DNA of 64,000 nucleotides from Anaerorhabdus furcosa (GTDB taxonomy: Bacteria > Bacillota_I > Bacilli_A > Erysipelotrichales > Erysipelotrichaceae), in assembly GCF_900167375.1 (NCBI RefSeq), contig NZ_FUWY01000003.1, positions 214,567-278,566 of the forward strand, in the 5' to 3' direction. Under the pieces are notes generated by a model. The model had not been told where the DNA came from. It worked only from the letters and a program-made list of their open reading frames with translations, and searched no databases. The translations under genes were made by a program, and so were the position numbers. Positions within the stretch are counted from its first letter, which is position 1; the number at the start of each line of letters is the position of its first letter. Positions 8,982 to 17,811 of this stretch are shown piece after piece.

Positions 8982-9720
8982 GATTATCACTACCTCCTGT
9001 TTCAATCAATTTATATTGAAGTGCTAGTTCATGACATATCGCAACTTCTTTTTGATTGTGTGAACTGTGATATGTTTCGATACCATCTATTCCTAATTGA
9101 TGATAGCGATGTATTTCTTTGATACATTGGCTATTAAATGGGTGTGCTAGCACTGCTATTCCACCATCTTGATGAATTGCATTAATTGCATCTTCGATAC
9201 TAGGTAACTCTAGTTTCATAAGACATGGACCACCACTTTTAAACATTGTTTTATAGAATGTACCATAGTATTGATCTGTAACTTCTTTTTCAATTAATAC
9301 TTTTAAAATATGTTGTTTATAAATCGTTGTACTGTTTTTTTGATTTTGATAAACATCATTCATCGAAATGTCATAACCCAAGTTCTTTAAAACTTCTACT
9401 TGTTTATAAGCAATTTCTTTTCTTTGCTTTAATGTGTTTTCACATAATTGTTTTATCTTCGTTGCTTCTAAGTTGAAATGATATCCAAGAATATGAATTT
9501 CTCTATTTAGTGTTCTATCCCATGTACTTATTTCTATTCCAGTGATGACTTCCATTTCACTATCATTATGTTTTAAGGCTTCTAATGTTCCTTCAAATGT
9601 ATCATGATCTGTAATTGAGATTGAATTGCACCCTCGTATTTTACTTATCGCAATGATTTCCTCAATACTTCTTGATGAATCAGAATAGCTTGAATGGATA
9701 TGCCAATCCTTATTCATCAA
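8929..9720 (-). CDS. PHP-domain phosphoesterase, PhnPP-like
   Basis: This metallo-phosphoesterase has the PHP motifs DWHIHSSYSD, SITDHDTFEG, GIEIST, VLAHPFN and GGSDNHGE in order, supplying a trinuclear metal site. A PHP-family enzyme from the phn cluster of Eggerthella lenta hydrolyses 5-phosphoribosyl 1,2-cyclic phosphate, the C-P lyase product. The same job is the natural inference here because phnP and phnN are absent. The gene overlaps phnL by 11 bases upstream and the IMPase downstream. Length is 263 residues. A general nucleotide phosphoesterase role (YciV-like) is the alternative. Confidence 0.85.
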   Translation of the reverse strand: MMNKDWHIHSSYSDSSRSIEEIIAISKIRGCNSISITDHDTFEGTLEALKHNDSEMEVITGIEISTWDRTLNREIHILGYHFNLEATKIKQLCENTLKQRKEIAYKQVEVLKNLGYDISMNDVYQNQKNSTTIYKQHILKVLIEKEVTDQYYGTFYKTMFKSGGPCLMKLELPSIEDAINAIHQDGGIAVLAHPFNSQCIKEIHRYHQLGIDGIETYHSSHNQKEVAICHELALQYKLIETGGSDNHGEYGNEPEIGTYIKQI

Positions 9721-10411
9721 TAACTCCTCTTTGCATATTGAATTCTTTATCGCAAAGTCCTTCCATAAACTCTAAGTCATGGAAAATACCAAGCATTGTT
9801 GTTCCATCATTTTTAAGTTGCTCTATGAGTGTTCTTACCTTTGACTTACTTGCATTATCAAGTGATGCAGTTGGTTCGTCTAACAAAAGAAGTTTTGGTT
9901 TTTTTACCATTGCCATCGCAATATTTACTCTTAATTTCTCTCCACCTGAAAATGTATTTGGATAAGCATCCCATAATGTTTCGTCTAAATCAAAATGCTT
10001 TAAAATTGTTTCTGCTTTCTCTTTTGCTTCTTCTTCACTTCCACCTGTTTCTAATACTGCATTTTCTACAAGTTGTCTCGCAGTAGTTCTAGGCATTATT
10101 TTTAGAAACTGAGATACATAACCAATTTCATGTTTTCTTAAATGAACAATTTGTCGTTCACTTGCTTTACATAAATCTATCCACCCATATTCATCACTAT
10201 CGTAGTGAATTTCACCTTTTTGTGGATAGTTTGTGCGATAGATTCCTTTTAAAATTGTGGATTTTCCACTGCCACTTCTACCTGTTATTCCAATAAACTC
10301 ACCTTTCTTTAATGAAAGGTTGACATCTTCGCATGCTTTTACTATTTTGTTGGCATTATATACAATAAACTCTTTTGATAGATTTTTAATTTCTAAACAA
10401 ATTTCACTCAT
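9710..10411 (-). CDS. phnL: C-P lyase complex-associated ABC-type ATPase PhnL
   Basis: This soluble ABC-ATPase belongs to the C-P lyase machinery rather than to transport. Walker A is GRSGSGKST, the signature FSGGEKLR and Walker B LLLLDEPTASLD. In the E. coli system PhnK and PhnL stack on the core complex; PhnI with PhnG, PhnH and PhnL makes the ribosyl triphosphate phosphonate. Length (233) is typical. Its ATG overlaps the end of the hexapeptide transferase gene by four bases. Confidence 0.95.
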   Translation of the reverse strand: MSEICLEIKNLSKEFIVYNANKIVKACEDVNLSLKKGEFIGITGRSGSGKSTILKGIYRTNYPQKGEIHYDSDEYGWIDLCKASERQIVHLRKHEIGYVSQFLKIMPRTTARQLVENAVLETGGSEEEAKEKAETILKHFDLDETLWDAYPNTFSGGEKLRVNIAMAMVKKPKLLLLDEPTASLDNASKSKVRTLIEQLKNDGTTMLGIFHDLEFMEGLCDKEFNMQRGVIDE

Positions 10412-11019
10412 ATAGTTTCCTCATATTTCTTTATGAATTCATCGATAGGTAAAACAAAATCTTGCCAGTTTTGAATTACTTTCTCTGCTGGCCAATTCCA
10501 CCATGAAATTTTTTCTAAAGCTTCAATTTGTTGTGTATTGAAGCGATATTTTAATACTCTAGCTGGATTCCCTACTACAATAGCATAAGGTTCAACATCT
10601 TTTGTAACGACTGCTCCACTTCCTACAACACAACCATTCCCTAGTGTTATTCCTGGTTTAATAATCGCTCCATGACCAATCCATGTATCGTGACCAATTG
10701 TTGTAATTCTTGATGCCCTAGTTTTAAAAAACTCTACATCATCTTCATCTGCTAAACCAAACATACGCCTACGGTAGGTAAAGTGATGCAGTGTTGGTCT
10801 CTCAATCGGATGATCAGTTGCTCCAATTCTCACCATTGCTGCAATATTTGAAAAGTTTTTTACAATAACATTTTGCAAAATACAATACTCACCTGTATAT
10901 GAAAATTTTCCTAAATCTACATTTTCCAAACGATTAGAACAACCTACTTCTGTATACTCTTTCAAATCACACTCATGAATGATACAGTTTGAATTTATTG
11001 TCGGCTTCTTTGTAATCAT
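10408..11019 (-). CDS. Phosphonate-cluster hexapeptide-repeat acetyltransferase
   Basis: This 203-residue left-handed beta-helix protein has hexapeptide repeats in two blocks: near residues 20-60, and IGHDTWIGHGAIIKPGITLGNG and what follows at about 112-150. It belongs to the xenobiotic-acetyltransferase-like group that recurs in phn operons (the 'phosphonate metabolism transferase hexapeptide family'). It may acetylate an amino-phosphonate or an intermediate, as PhnO does in enterobacteria, but the substrate is not established. It lies one base after phnM and overlaps phnL. Confidence 0.85.
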   Translation of the reverse strand: MITKKPTINSNCIIHECDLKEYTEVGCSNRLENVDLGKFSYTGEYCILQNVIVKNFSNIAAMVRIGATDHPIERPTLHHFTYRRRMFGLADEDDVEFFKTRASRITTIGHDTWIGHGAIIKPGITLGNGCVVGSGAVVTKDVEPYAIVVGNPARVLKYRFNTQQIEALEKISWWNWPAEKVIQNWQDFVLPIDEFIKKYEETI

Positions 11020-11020
11020 A

Positions 11021-12184
11021 TTAAACGCGATAGTTCATGTTGGATACAAGAACCCCTTCAACAAAGACATGTGTGATTGCTGGGTATTTATCAGGTAAAC
11101 GCATTACAATTAACATATCTGCTTTTTTACCTACTTCAATAGAACCTACTTCATGATCAATGTTTACTGCTTTGGCTGCATTTAAACTAACCTTATTAAT
11201 CATTTCATGTAGAGGTTGCCCTTGATCTACCATCATAAATACTGCATGTAATAATGATGCTGGATAGTAGTCAGAGCAAAGTATTTTTGCACATCCCGAA
11301 TCAATCGCTTCTTTTGCACTAAGATTTCCTGCATGAGAGCCACCCAATAATATATTAGGTGCACCAACAACTGTATCAAATCCTTGTTTATATGCTTCTT
11401 CTAGCACTTCCATGGTGATTGGAAATTCTGATATTGTTGCATGGAAATTTTTAATTACTTCTAGTTTTTCCAATGTATCATCATCATGAGAAGCAATTGG
11501 AATTTTCTTCTCTTTTGCCAAATCAGCAATTTTAATTATTTTATCTAATGTCAGTTTTTCTTTTGTCATTAAATCATTTACTTTTTGATTTACTTGCTCT
11601 TCAGTTAACCCTTCGTCATTCAAATATGATTTCTTGTAGATTTCTAAGTCGCGATACTGTCCTTGCCCTGGAGTATGGTCCATAAATGAGATAAGATGGA
11701 CCTTATCTTCTTTAATGTAATTTACTACATCATTGTATACATCAATATTATCTAATTCTAAACGCAAGTGAAAACGATGATGTACTAAGTGAAGTTGTTT
11801 ATGACTTTTATCGATAAGTTCTATCATCTTCTTCACATTTTCAGGTTTACGTAATGCCTTTTTACCAGTTTCCTTTAGAAATGAAATTGAATGATACATT
11901 GTTGTAATTCCATGTGTAACAAGTTCTCTTTCAAACTCATAAAGCGCTAAACTAAAATCCATTACACTTGTAACACGTGGGGCAGCAAGTTGTTCAATAT
12001 AATCTGAATGAATATCAATAAATCCTGGAACAAGATACCCTCCTTGCCCATCAATAATTTCATTGATTCCTTCATCTTCAATTGAGTATGCAATTTTTTG
12101 AATTATTCCATCTTTAATTAATACTTCGTAATTTTCAAGTACTCCATCTTTTGTTACAACATCTATATTTTTTATTTTTTTCAT
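11021..12184 (-). CDS. phnM: Ribosyl-phosphonate triphosphate diphosphohydrolase PhnM
   Basis: This amidohydrolase-superfamily enzyme converts alpha-D-ribose 1-methylphosphonate 5-triphosphate to the 5-phosphate plus diphosphate. It shows the metal motifs GFIDIHSDYIEQ, LVHHRFH, SHDDDT and GAPNILLGGSHAGNLSA, and a C-terminal VGKKADMLIV strand. At 387 residues it is full length. It sits between phnK and the hexapeptide gene in the operon, ahead of the step that consumes PhnM product (PhnJ). Confidence 0.96.
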   Translation of the reverse strand: MKKIKNIDVVTKDGVLENYEVLIKDGIIQKIAYSIEDEGINEIIDGQGGYLVPGFIDIHSDYIEQLAAPRVTSVMDFSLALYEFERELVTHGITTMYHSISFLKETGKKALRKPENVKKMIELIDKSHKQLHLVHHRFHLRLELDNIDVYNDVVNYIKEDKVHLISFMDHTPGQGQYRDLEIYKKSYLNDEGLTEEQVNQKVNDLMTKEKLTLDKIIKIADLAKEKKIPIASHDDDTLEKLEVIKNFHATISEFPITMEVLEEAYKQGFDTVVGAPNILLGGSHAGNLSAKEAIDSGCAKILCSDYYPASLLHAVFMMVDQGQPLHEMINKVSLNAAKAVNIDHEVGSIEVGKKADMLIVMRLPDKYPAITHVFVEGVLVSNMNYRV

Positions 12185-12192
12185 ATCATCTC

Positions 12193-13032
12193 CTATAGTA
12201 ATGAGTAAACTAATTGTTGTGTATATGGATGTTGAGGGTCTTCCATAATTTGATCGGTAAGTCCAGATTCAACTATTTTTCCATTGAGCATAACAATGGT
12301 TCTATCTGCCAACATCTTAATAACACTCAAGTCATGTGATACAACAATCATCGATACTTTACTTTCTCTTTGTATTTGTTTTATTAAATCCAATACATTT
12401 GCTTGCACTGACAAATCTAATCCCGTTGTAACTTCATCTAGTAAAAGAATAGGTGGATTATTCGACAATGCTTTAGCAATTTGAACTCTTTGTTGCATAC
12501 CTCCAGAAAAGTTTTTAGGACACTCTTTCATACGATATTCTGCAATATTCACTTTGTTCAATAAGTTCTTTCCTATTGTTGTCATCTGTTCAACATTTTG
12601 ATGATTTGCAGCTATTAACTTTTCTGCAATATTTGAAATAGAAGAAAAATTCATTTTTAATCCTAAGTATGGGTTTTGATAAACCATACCTAAAATTGTG
12701 TTTCTAATCATTCTTTTTTGTTGATCTGTTTCTTCAAACACATTTTTCTTACCCTCTTTATGTCGTGCTAGTAAATATTGACCACTAGTTGCTTGTTGGT
12801 CAAAGTATAGACATTGAACTAGTGTAGACTTCCCACTTCCTGACTCTCCAACAACCCCTAGGATTTCTCCTTCATAAAGTTCAATATTGATATCATTGCA
12901 CGCATATACTGTTTTGCATTTTGGGCAATAATTACCTTGCAATGTTTGACTTTGTTCATCACGACAAAAGTCACAACCAGGTCCAAATTGTTTATATAAA
13001 TGTTTTACTTGAAATATTGGTTGTTCACTCAT
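12193..13032 (-). CDS. phnK: C-P lyase complex-associated ABC-type ATPase PhnK
   Basis: This ABC-ATPase docks on the C-P lyase core. Walker A is GESGSGKST, the signature FSGGMQQR, and Walker B ILLLDEVTTGLD. A four-cysteine insertion near the N-terminus (CDFC about 25 bases-worth of residues before CPKC) looks like a small metal-binding loop. The frame is open further upstream, but the ATG at 13032 overlaps the phnJ stop as ATGA and has GGAGAA before it, giving 279 residues starting MSEQPIF. This start is preferred. Confidence 0.95.
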   Translation of the reverse strand: MSEQPIFQVKHLYKQFGPGCDFCRDEQSQTLQGNYCPKCKTVYACNDINIELYEGEILGVVGESGSGKSTLVQCLYFDQQATSGQYLLARHKEGKKNVFEETDQQKRMIRNTILGMVYQNPYLGLKMNFSSISNIAEKLIAANHQNVEQMTTIGKNLLNKVNIAEYRMKECPKNFSGGMQQRVQIAKALSNNPPILLLDEVTTGLDLSVQANVLDLIKQIQRESKVSMIVVSHDLSVIKMLADRTIVMLNGKIVESGLTDQIMEDPQHPYTQQLVYSLL

Positions 13033-13871
13033 TGTATTTCTCCATTTCGTCTTTTTAAGCAATAACTTGTATCATTACATTGATAACTTACACTGCCAGA
13101 TTCTTGATCAATAATTTCATCTAAATAAACATGACTTGCACCACAATGACTACAACTTTTTCCTTTAAAGTTTTCTACTTCAAATGGAACATCTTCAAAA
13201 TCAAGAGATATAACTTTAGTATAAGGAGGCACTGCATAAATTTTCTTTTCTCTTCCTGCACCAAGAAGAATTGTTGCTTTTGATTCGTTTAGTTTTGGAT
13301 TGTCAAACTTTGGAATTGGACTTGGTGCCATAACATAACGATTATTTACTTCAACTGGATGATCTGCACCTGTTGCCATTGTGTTATATTTCATGATTTG
13401 TTCAAACAGTAATAGTTTTGCACCCGTGTACTCTTTTTCTCCGTGAAGAATTTTCGTTTTTGTTTCACTTGGTTCATAGTCACGAAGAGGTTCAGGGGTT
13501 GGGACTTGTAGAACGATAATTTGATTTTCATTTAATTCTTCTTCTGGCACTCGATGGCGAGATTGAATAATCGTTGCATCTGTTGTTGATGTTGTTATTT
13601 CTACATCAGTTGTATCTGTGATTAGCTTTTTAATACTAATTGCATTAACACTTTCATCACTTCCCTGGTCGATTACCTTAACCACATCTTTTTGTCCAAT
13701 ACAAGAAAGTGTCAATTGAATACCTCCTGTACCCCACCCACGAGCTACTGGCATTTCTCTTGAAGCAAATGGTACTTGATATCCTGGAATTGCGATTGCT
13801 TTTAAAATTGATCTTCTTATTTCTCGTTTACTTCCTTCATCAAAGAAGGCAAAATTAAATTTCTTTTTCAT
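13029..13871 (-). CDS. phnJ: Carbon-phosphorus lyase core subunit (radical SAM) PhnJ
   Basis: This is the radical-SAM enzyme that cleaves the C-P bond of ribose 1-methylphosphonate 5-phosphate, releasing the alkane (methane from methylphosphonate) and a 1,2-cyclic phosphate. The four cysteines near the C-terminus are arranged C-x2-C-x21-C-x5-C, exactly the spacing of E. coli PhnJ cysteines 241, 244, 266 and 272, which serve the iron-sulfur cluster and catalysis. GTG and ATG codons are adjacent; AAGGG spacing favours the ATG at 13871 (280 aa). All key residues are present, so the pathway looks functional. Confidence 0.97.
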   Translation of the reverse strand: MKKKFNFAFFDEGSKREIRRSILKAIAIPGYQVPFASREMPVARGWGTGGIQLTLSCIGQKDVVKVIDQGSDESVNAISIKKLITDTTDVEITTSTTDATIIQSRHRVPEEELNENQIIVLQVPTPEPLRDYEPSETKTKILHGEKEYTGAKLLLFEQIMKYNTMATGADHPVEVNNRYVMAPSPIPKFDNPKLNESKATILLGAGREKKIYAVPPYTKVISLDFEDVPFEVENFKGKSCSHCGASHVYLDEIIDQESGSVSYQCNDTSYCLKRRNGEIQ

Positions 13872-14961
13872 CACTATTTCCCTTTACTTTTCTTGCACTA
13901 TTTAGTTTTGCTTGGAATGTAACATAATGCGGAAGTTTTAAATGTGATATAAAACCTGTTGCTTCTATACTATCTACATGGTACAAAACAAATTCCTCAT
14001 CACTCGTCGCAAATCCTTCATCTTTTCTTTCCAAACATTGATCTAGTATACTCATTGCTATCGCTTTGGTTTCATTTTGTCCCAGTGTAACTCCATAGCC
14101 AATTTCAAAATTAATTTCATGACTTCCATCTTTCAAAAGTTTTGTAACTGGAACTAAACTTTCAACTTCTGTTATTTCAATACTCCCAATTGAGTAAGAA
14201 TCTTCTTCACTTGTTGGATTGTTTGGATTTTCAATTGTGATTGGAAGTTGCCCAACTCTTAATTCTGCAACTGTTGGATGAACTGCTCCATATCCTCTTA
14301 ATGATGCATAACCTAAACCGATAACTGCTTGACTCATTCCACGCTGTAAGATTTGTAATCTTTCGGAACGACTTGCTGGAAATTTTAATGTTTCTTTTGT
14401 TGTATCTCTTGGTTCAGTATCATCATTATCAATCTTTGCTATTAATCCTTCACTTTTTAAATAATCAACAACTTTAGGAAACTGCTCAATTTCACTTTCC
14501 TCTTTTTTAAATTTTGATTCTATTTTTCTAAAGAATTTTCTTGCATCCTCATCTGTTTCATCTTTTAATTCAAAATCAACTAAACGATGCGTATAATCAA
14601 ATGATGCTCCAAGAATTTGTCCTTTCGGAATATCTTTGAATGCTGCAGATATTCTTCTTTCTACAAACATCGATGAACTCTCTGCATTTCTTGAGTAATA
14701 TTTTCTTGGTAATGTGGAACGATAAGCTCGTAATAAGAATACCGCTTCTTCTACTGAGCCTTCAGCTTGTTTCAATGCAATTGCTGCAAGTTCTCTTGAA
14801 TATAAAGATGATTCTGATAACACTTGATCAATCAACAGACGAAATGAAGCTTCTATATCTTCTGTCTTGATTGATTTCTTTTTTTCTAGTCTTTTATATT
14901 TAAGCCGTTCAATACTTTTCTCTATTGCTTTTTGACCGCCTCTAACCGCTACATATGCCAT
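13855..14961 (-). CDS. phnI: C-P lyase core subunit PhnI
   Basis: This is the core-complex nucleosidase that exchanges adenine for phosphonate on ATP, with PhnG, PhnH and PhnL. The 368-residue protein begins MAYVAVRGGQKAIEKS and contains the conserved RGYGAVHPTVAELRVG and SIGSIEITEVESLVP stretches, plus a C-terminal HLKLPHYVTFQAKL region. It starts three bases after the phnH stop and overlaps phnJ by 17 bases. Confident by family resemblance and gene order. Confidence 0.96.
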   Translation of the reverse strand: MAYVAVRGGQKAIEKSIERLKYKRLEKKKSIKTEDIEASFRLLIDQVLSESSLYSRELAAIALKQAEGSVEEAVFLLRAYRSTLPRKYYSRNAESSSMFVERRISAAFKDIPKGQILGASFDYTHRLVDFELKDETDEDARKFFRKIESKFKKEESEIEQFPKVVDYLKSEGLIAKIDNDDTEPRDTTKETLKFPASRSERLQILQRGMSQAVIGLGYASLRGYGAVHPTVAELRVGQLPITIENPNNPTSEEDSYSIGSIEITEVESLVPVTKLLKDGSHEINFEIGYGVTLGQNETKAIAMSILDQCLERKDEGFATSDEEFVLYHVDSIEATGFISHLKLPHYVTFQAKLNSARKVKGNSDEKEI

Positions 14962-14964
14962 ACG

Positions 14965-15546
14965 TTACACTCTTTCTACTTGCGTTGTGCGTGGTAATGC
15001 AAGCAAGTTATAATTCTTATCTACAAAGATCAAATCAACTCCTAGTGGAAATTCAATATTCTTTTCATTGCGTGCATCTAACCAATCACTTTGAATGTTA
15101 ATTTTAATTTCTTTTGTTTCTTTAATCCCTGGCCCTTTACATCTATATACTTTCCCCGATGTACAACTATTACATTCAACAATAATTGTTGCGCTAAGAT
15201 GCGGATCAATTAATGTCCCAATTTTTGCTTGTGAAATGATTTTATCTAACTCAGATTGGTTTTCATTAGGGATGAAAATATAATCTGCATTGGCTATATC
15301 ATTTTTTCTGCAATATGTAATCATTGCCAATTTCTCATCAATGTTTTTACTTCCAATCACGTTGTAACTTGTATCTGCATCCAATAAAGAAATTGCAATT
15401 GCCTGAGTAGTTTTAAATAAGTCCATTGAATAATCACAACCATTACAAATAGAATGAACATTCTTAACACTTGCAGCATATGACATACTATCAAGTACTT
15501 GTCTAAATAATTTTTGAGTATCAAAGACTCTATGAAATTTTGACAT
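14965..15546 (-). CDS. phnH: C-P lyase core subunit PhnH
   Basis: This 193-residue subunit of the (PhnG-H-I-J)2 core is required for making the triphosphate ribosyl phosphonate. It begins with the family's FHRVFDTQKLFRQVLDSMS and has the central CNSCTSGKVYRCKGPGI and C-terminal FPLGVDLIFVD segments. It starts one base after phnG ends, in the classical G-H-I-J order. Confidence 0.95.
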   Translation of the reverse strand: MSKFHRVFDTQKLFRQVLDSMSYAASVKNVHSICNGCDYSMDLFKTTQAIAISLLDADTSYNVIGSKNIDEKLAMITYCRKNDIANADYIFIPNENQSELDKIISQAKIGTLIDPHLSATIIVECNSCTSGKVYRCKGPGIKETKEIKINIQSDWLDARNEKNIEFPLGVDLIFVDKNYNLLALPRTTQVERV

Positions 15547-15547
15547 A

Positions 15548-15973
15548 TTATTCCTCCTGCATTGTATCGAATGATACTCTTGTTTTTAATATCGCTTGCA
15601 TTTCTTGTCTTTGTTTTTGATCTTGTTTTTGCTTTTCTATTTCAATTGTTTTTTCAATTTTATAGCAGAGAGAACTCTCTGCATTAAATGCTGCATCAAT
15701 AATCGCAAGAAGCTTTGCTTTCTTTAAATCAAATCCTTGTAATATACCAAATCCAATGTGATTATCAATAATTACTCTACACTCACTTACAACAACTTCG
15801 CTTAAATAAAACAAACTATTCTTTGCACCTTCTCTTTTTCTAATCATTACCAAGCTATGAGATGGTGCTTCTATCTCTTTTACTTCATGCTGTTCATTTA
15901 TCTTCTTAGCTAATGAACGAAGTAAACTTGTGTTCATGTTGATTAATACATTAGTCCTATCTTTTCTATTCAT
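15548..15973 (-). CDS. phnG: C-P lyase core subunit PhnG
   Basis: This small core subunit (141 aa) starts the operon. It shows the family pattern RSLAKKIN, LVMIRKREGAKNSLFYLSEVVVSECRV and FGILQGFDLKKAKLLAIIDAAF. AGGAGG lies just ahead of the ATG. About 60 bases further upstream are three evenly spaced hexamers resembling PhoP boxes, suggesting that phosphate starvation controls the entire cluster. Confidence 0.94.
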   Translation of the reverse strand: MNRKDRTNVLINMNTSLLRSLAKKINEQHEVKEIEAPSHSLVMIRKREGAKNSLFYLSEVVVSECRVIIDNHIGFGILQGFDLKKAKLLAIIDAAFNAESSLCYKIEKTIEIEKQKQDQKQRQEMQAILKTRVSFDTMQEE

Positions 15974-16032
15974 ACATTCCTCCTGTATTCAAATGTATTC
16001 TATCAATTCTTTTTCCTTGATTAGTTAAATCG

Positions 16033-16060
16033 ATGTAATATTTGATTAAGACTTTGTAAA
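16033..16060 (-). promoter_or_regulatory. Candidate PhoP box upstream of phnG
   Basis: On the minus strand TTTACA, TTAATC and TTACAT follow each other at exactly 11-base intervals (six plus a five-base spacer), the geometry of Bacillus PhoP direct repeats. The first matches the consensus well and the other two only partly. No good -35 hexamer is visible near a TATTAC-like -10, as expected of an activator-dependent promoter. This is a sequence-based guess. Confidence 0.45.
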
Positions 16061-16093
16061 GTTATAATCCTGATTATTAAATTTTTATTGCAG

Positions 16094-16120
16094 AAAAAAA
16101 GGAGACTTTTTTATTCTCCC
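16094..16120 (-). terminator. Minus-strand terminator-like hairpin ahead of the phn promoter
   Basis: Read on the minus strand, GGAGA pairs with TCTCC across a nine-base A-rich loop and is followed by seven Ts. No annotated minus-strand gene lies upstream before the divergent lipoprotein gene, so it either insulates the phn promoter or ends a short untranslated transcript. Confidence 0.5.
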
Positions 16121-16140
16121 TTAGTTTAAAATACTTCATG

Positions 16141-16159
16141 ATACTGTTATTTACAGTAT
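16141..16159. promoter_or_regulatory. Perfect inverted repeat in the phn / lipoprotein divergent region
   Basis: ATACTGTTATTTACAGTAT has two perfect 7-base arms around a 5-base centre. It lies about 55 bases upstream of a TATAAT at 16214-16219 that could drive the plus-strand lipoprotein gene. An operator for an unknown regulator is possible. Confidence 0.4.
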
Positions 16160-16268
16160 GTTTCATCATCAATTGAAATCAAGCTATTACTTTCAATCAT
16201 TTTAGTTAACTGTTATAATAAAATGTGCCAGAGTTATTATTCACTTATAGTTATGAAAGGAAATAAAC

Positions 16269-17774
16269 ATGCATAAACTATCGAAAAAAATATATTTTTT
16301 TGCTTTAATATCATTACTTATATTTACTACCAGTTGCTCCAAACAAGACAAGCCAGTTGTTGTTGAAAAACCTATCCAAATTGCTCTAACACAAGATATC
16401 TTGTCTTTTGATCCAATAAAAACTTCAGATATTTACTCCGAAGCAGTGCTGCGCTGTATTTATACTTCTTTATTCGATTTTGATGATGAGTTGAACTTAA
16501 GATTCAAACTTGCCAAAGAAGTAGAAACGATTGATGATCTTACATGGAAAATCACGATTCATGATAATGTAAAATTTCATGATGGTTCTCCATTAACTAC
16601 TGATGATGTATTATTTAGTATTCAACGCGCTTTGACTGGAGAGCGAACTCAAAAATCATTAGAGATAGTTGATTATGTTGAGAAAGTTGACGATACTACA
16701 TTTATTATTAAATCAAAAGAACCATATTCTGATTTACTTTCTCTATTCGCAAAAGCTGAAACATCAATTGTTTCAAAAAATATTGTTGAGAAACCCGACT
16801 ATGACTTTACAACTCCTGTAGGAGCTGGACCATTTAAGTTTGTTTCTAGAGAAGTAGAAAAAGAAATTGCACTTGCACGATTCGATGATTATTTTCTTGA
16901 AATGGCTGCATGGCCATTAATTAATTTTAAAGTTATTGTTTCTGAACAAGAGCGTACTACCGCTTTCCTTAACAAAGAAGTTGATATTTTATTTAGTGTT
17001 TCTGCTTATGATTGCGAGAAATTGAGTTTATCACCTGATGTAGAAATACTACAATCACCTTCAACAAAAATAGAGTACCTCTCACTAAATACTCAACATG
17101 CACCATTGGATAATCCTAAAGTTCGTTTAGCAATAAGTTATGCAATCAATCGTGATACAATCACTGATAATGTCTATCATGGTTACAGTGTTCCTGCTTC
17201 AAGTACTATCCCTAAGGGTATTATCGGCTTTGTGGAATCACCTATTACATATGATCCCGAAAAAGCCAAAGAGTTGCTTAAAGAAGCAGGTTATGAAAAC
17301 GGTTTTGAATTTACTGTGATTACAATCAATACAATTCGTAAAAATACTTTAGAATACATTAAGCTTGATTTAGCAGCTGTTGGTATTCAACTTAACTATA
17401 ATCTTGTAACAATGCAAGAAGCGGTGGATATGATGAATGCTGGAGAACATGATGGAATTCTTGTTGGTTGGGCTTTCAATTCTGATCCAAATGGCGTTCT
17501 CCCTGTTTTACTTGGAACAGGTAGTGGGAAAACGATGAATTCTAGTAATTATAGTAATCCCATTGTGGACGACTTAATTAAAGAAGGTCGTATTGAATCT
17601 AATGTTGATAAGAAAAAAGCAATTTATGAAGAAATAAATAAAATTGTTACTAGTGATTCACCTATTGTAGTTTTACAAAACCCTATGGTCTTAAGTGCTT
17701 CATTGAATGATATTGAAGGAATTCACTTTAACTCTCAAGGATTAATTCAATACGAATCTTTATATAGAAAATAA
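16269..17774 (+). CDS. Peptide/nickel-type ABC solute-binding lipoprotein (orphan)
   Basis: This 501-residue extracellular binding protein of the SBP family 5 (OppA/DppA/NikA-like) class has a signal peptide with the lipobox TTSC and the lipidated cysteine at residue 23. Family features include TWKITIHDNVKFHDGSPLTTDDVLFSIQRA, VRLAISYAINRD and YDPEKAKELLKEAGY-like stretches. GAAAGGAAA precedes the ATG. No permease or ATPase gene lies next to it, so it must share a transporter encoded elsewhere or act as a sensor partner. Ligand unknown; it is divergent from phn and ends at its own terminator. Confidence 0.88.
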   Translation: MHKLSKKIYFFALISLLIFTTSCSKQDKPVVVEKPIQIALTQDILSFDPIKTSDIYSEAVLRCIYTSLFDFDDELNLRFKLAKEVETIDDLTWKITIHDNVKFHDGSPLTTDDVLFSIQRALTGERTQKSLEIVDYVEKVDDTTFIIKSKEPYSDLLSLFAKAETSIVSKNIVEKPDYDFTTPVGAGPFKFVSREVEKEIALARFDDYFLEMAAWPLINFKVIVSEQERTTAFLNKEVDILFSVSAYDCEKLSLSPDVEILQSPSTKIEYLSLNTQHAPLDNPKVRLAISYAINRDTITDNVYHGYSVPASSTIPKGIIGFVESPITYDPEKAKELLKEAGYENGFEFTVITINTIRKNTLEYIKLDLAAVGIQLNYNLVTMQEAVDMMNAGEHDGILVGWAFNSDPNGVLPVLLGTGSGKTMNSSNYSNPIVDDLIKEGRIESNVDKKKAIYEEINKIVTSDSPIVVLQNPMVLSASLNDIEGIHFNSQGLIQYESLYRK

Positions 17775-17780
17775 ACAACT

Positions 17781-17806
17781 AAAGATAGTGAAAACTATCT
17801 TTTTTC
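17781..17806 (+). terminator. Terminator of the solute-binding lipoprotein gene
   Basis: AAAGATAG and CTATCTTT arms surround a six-base loop and a T run follows, directly after the lipoprotein stop codon. Confidence 0.8.
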
Positions 17807-17811
17807 ATATC

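Noticed and set aside
8929..9005. Frame conflict between the PHP and IMPase genes
   Set aside because: The overlap is explained by the IMPase start lying inside the end of the PHP gene; no frameshift is required.
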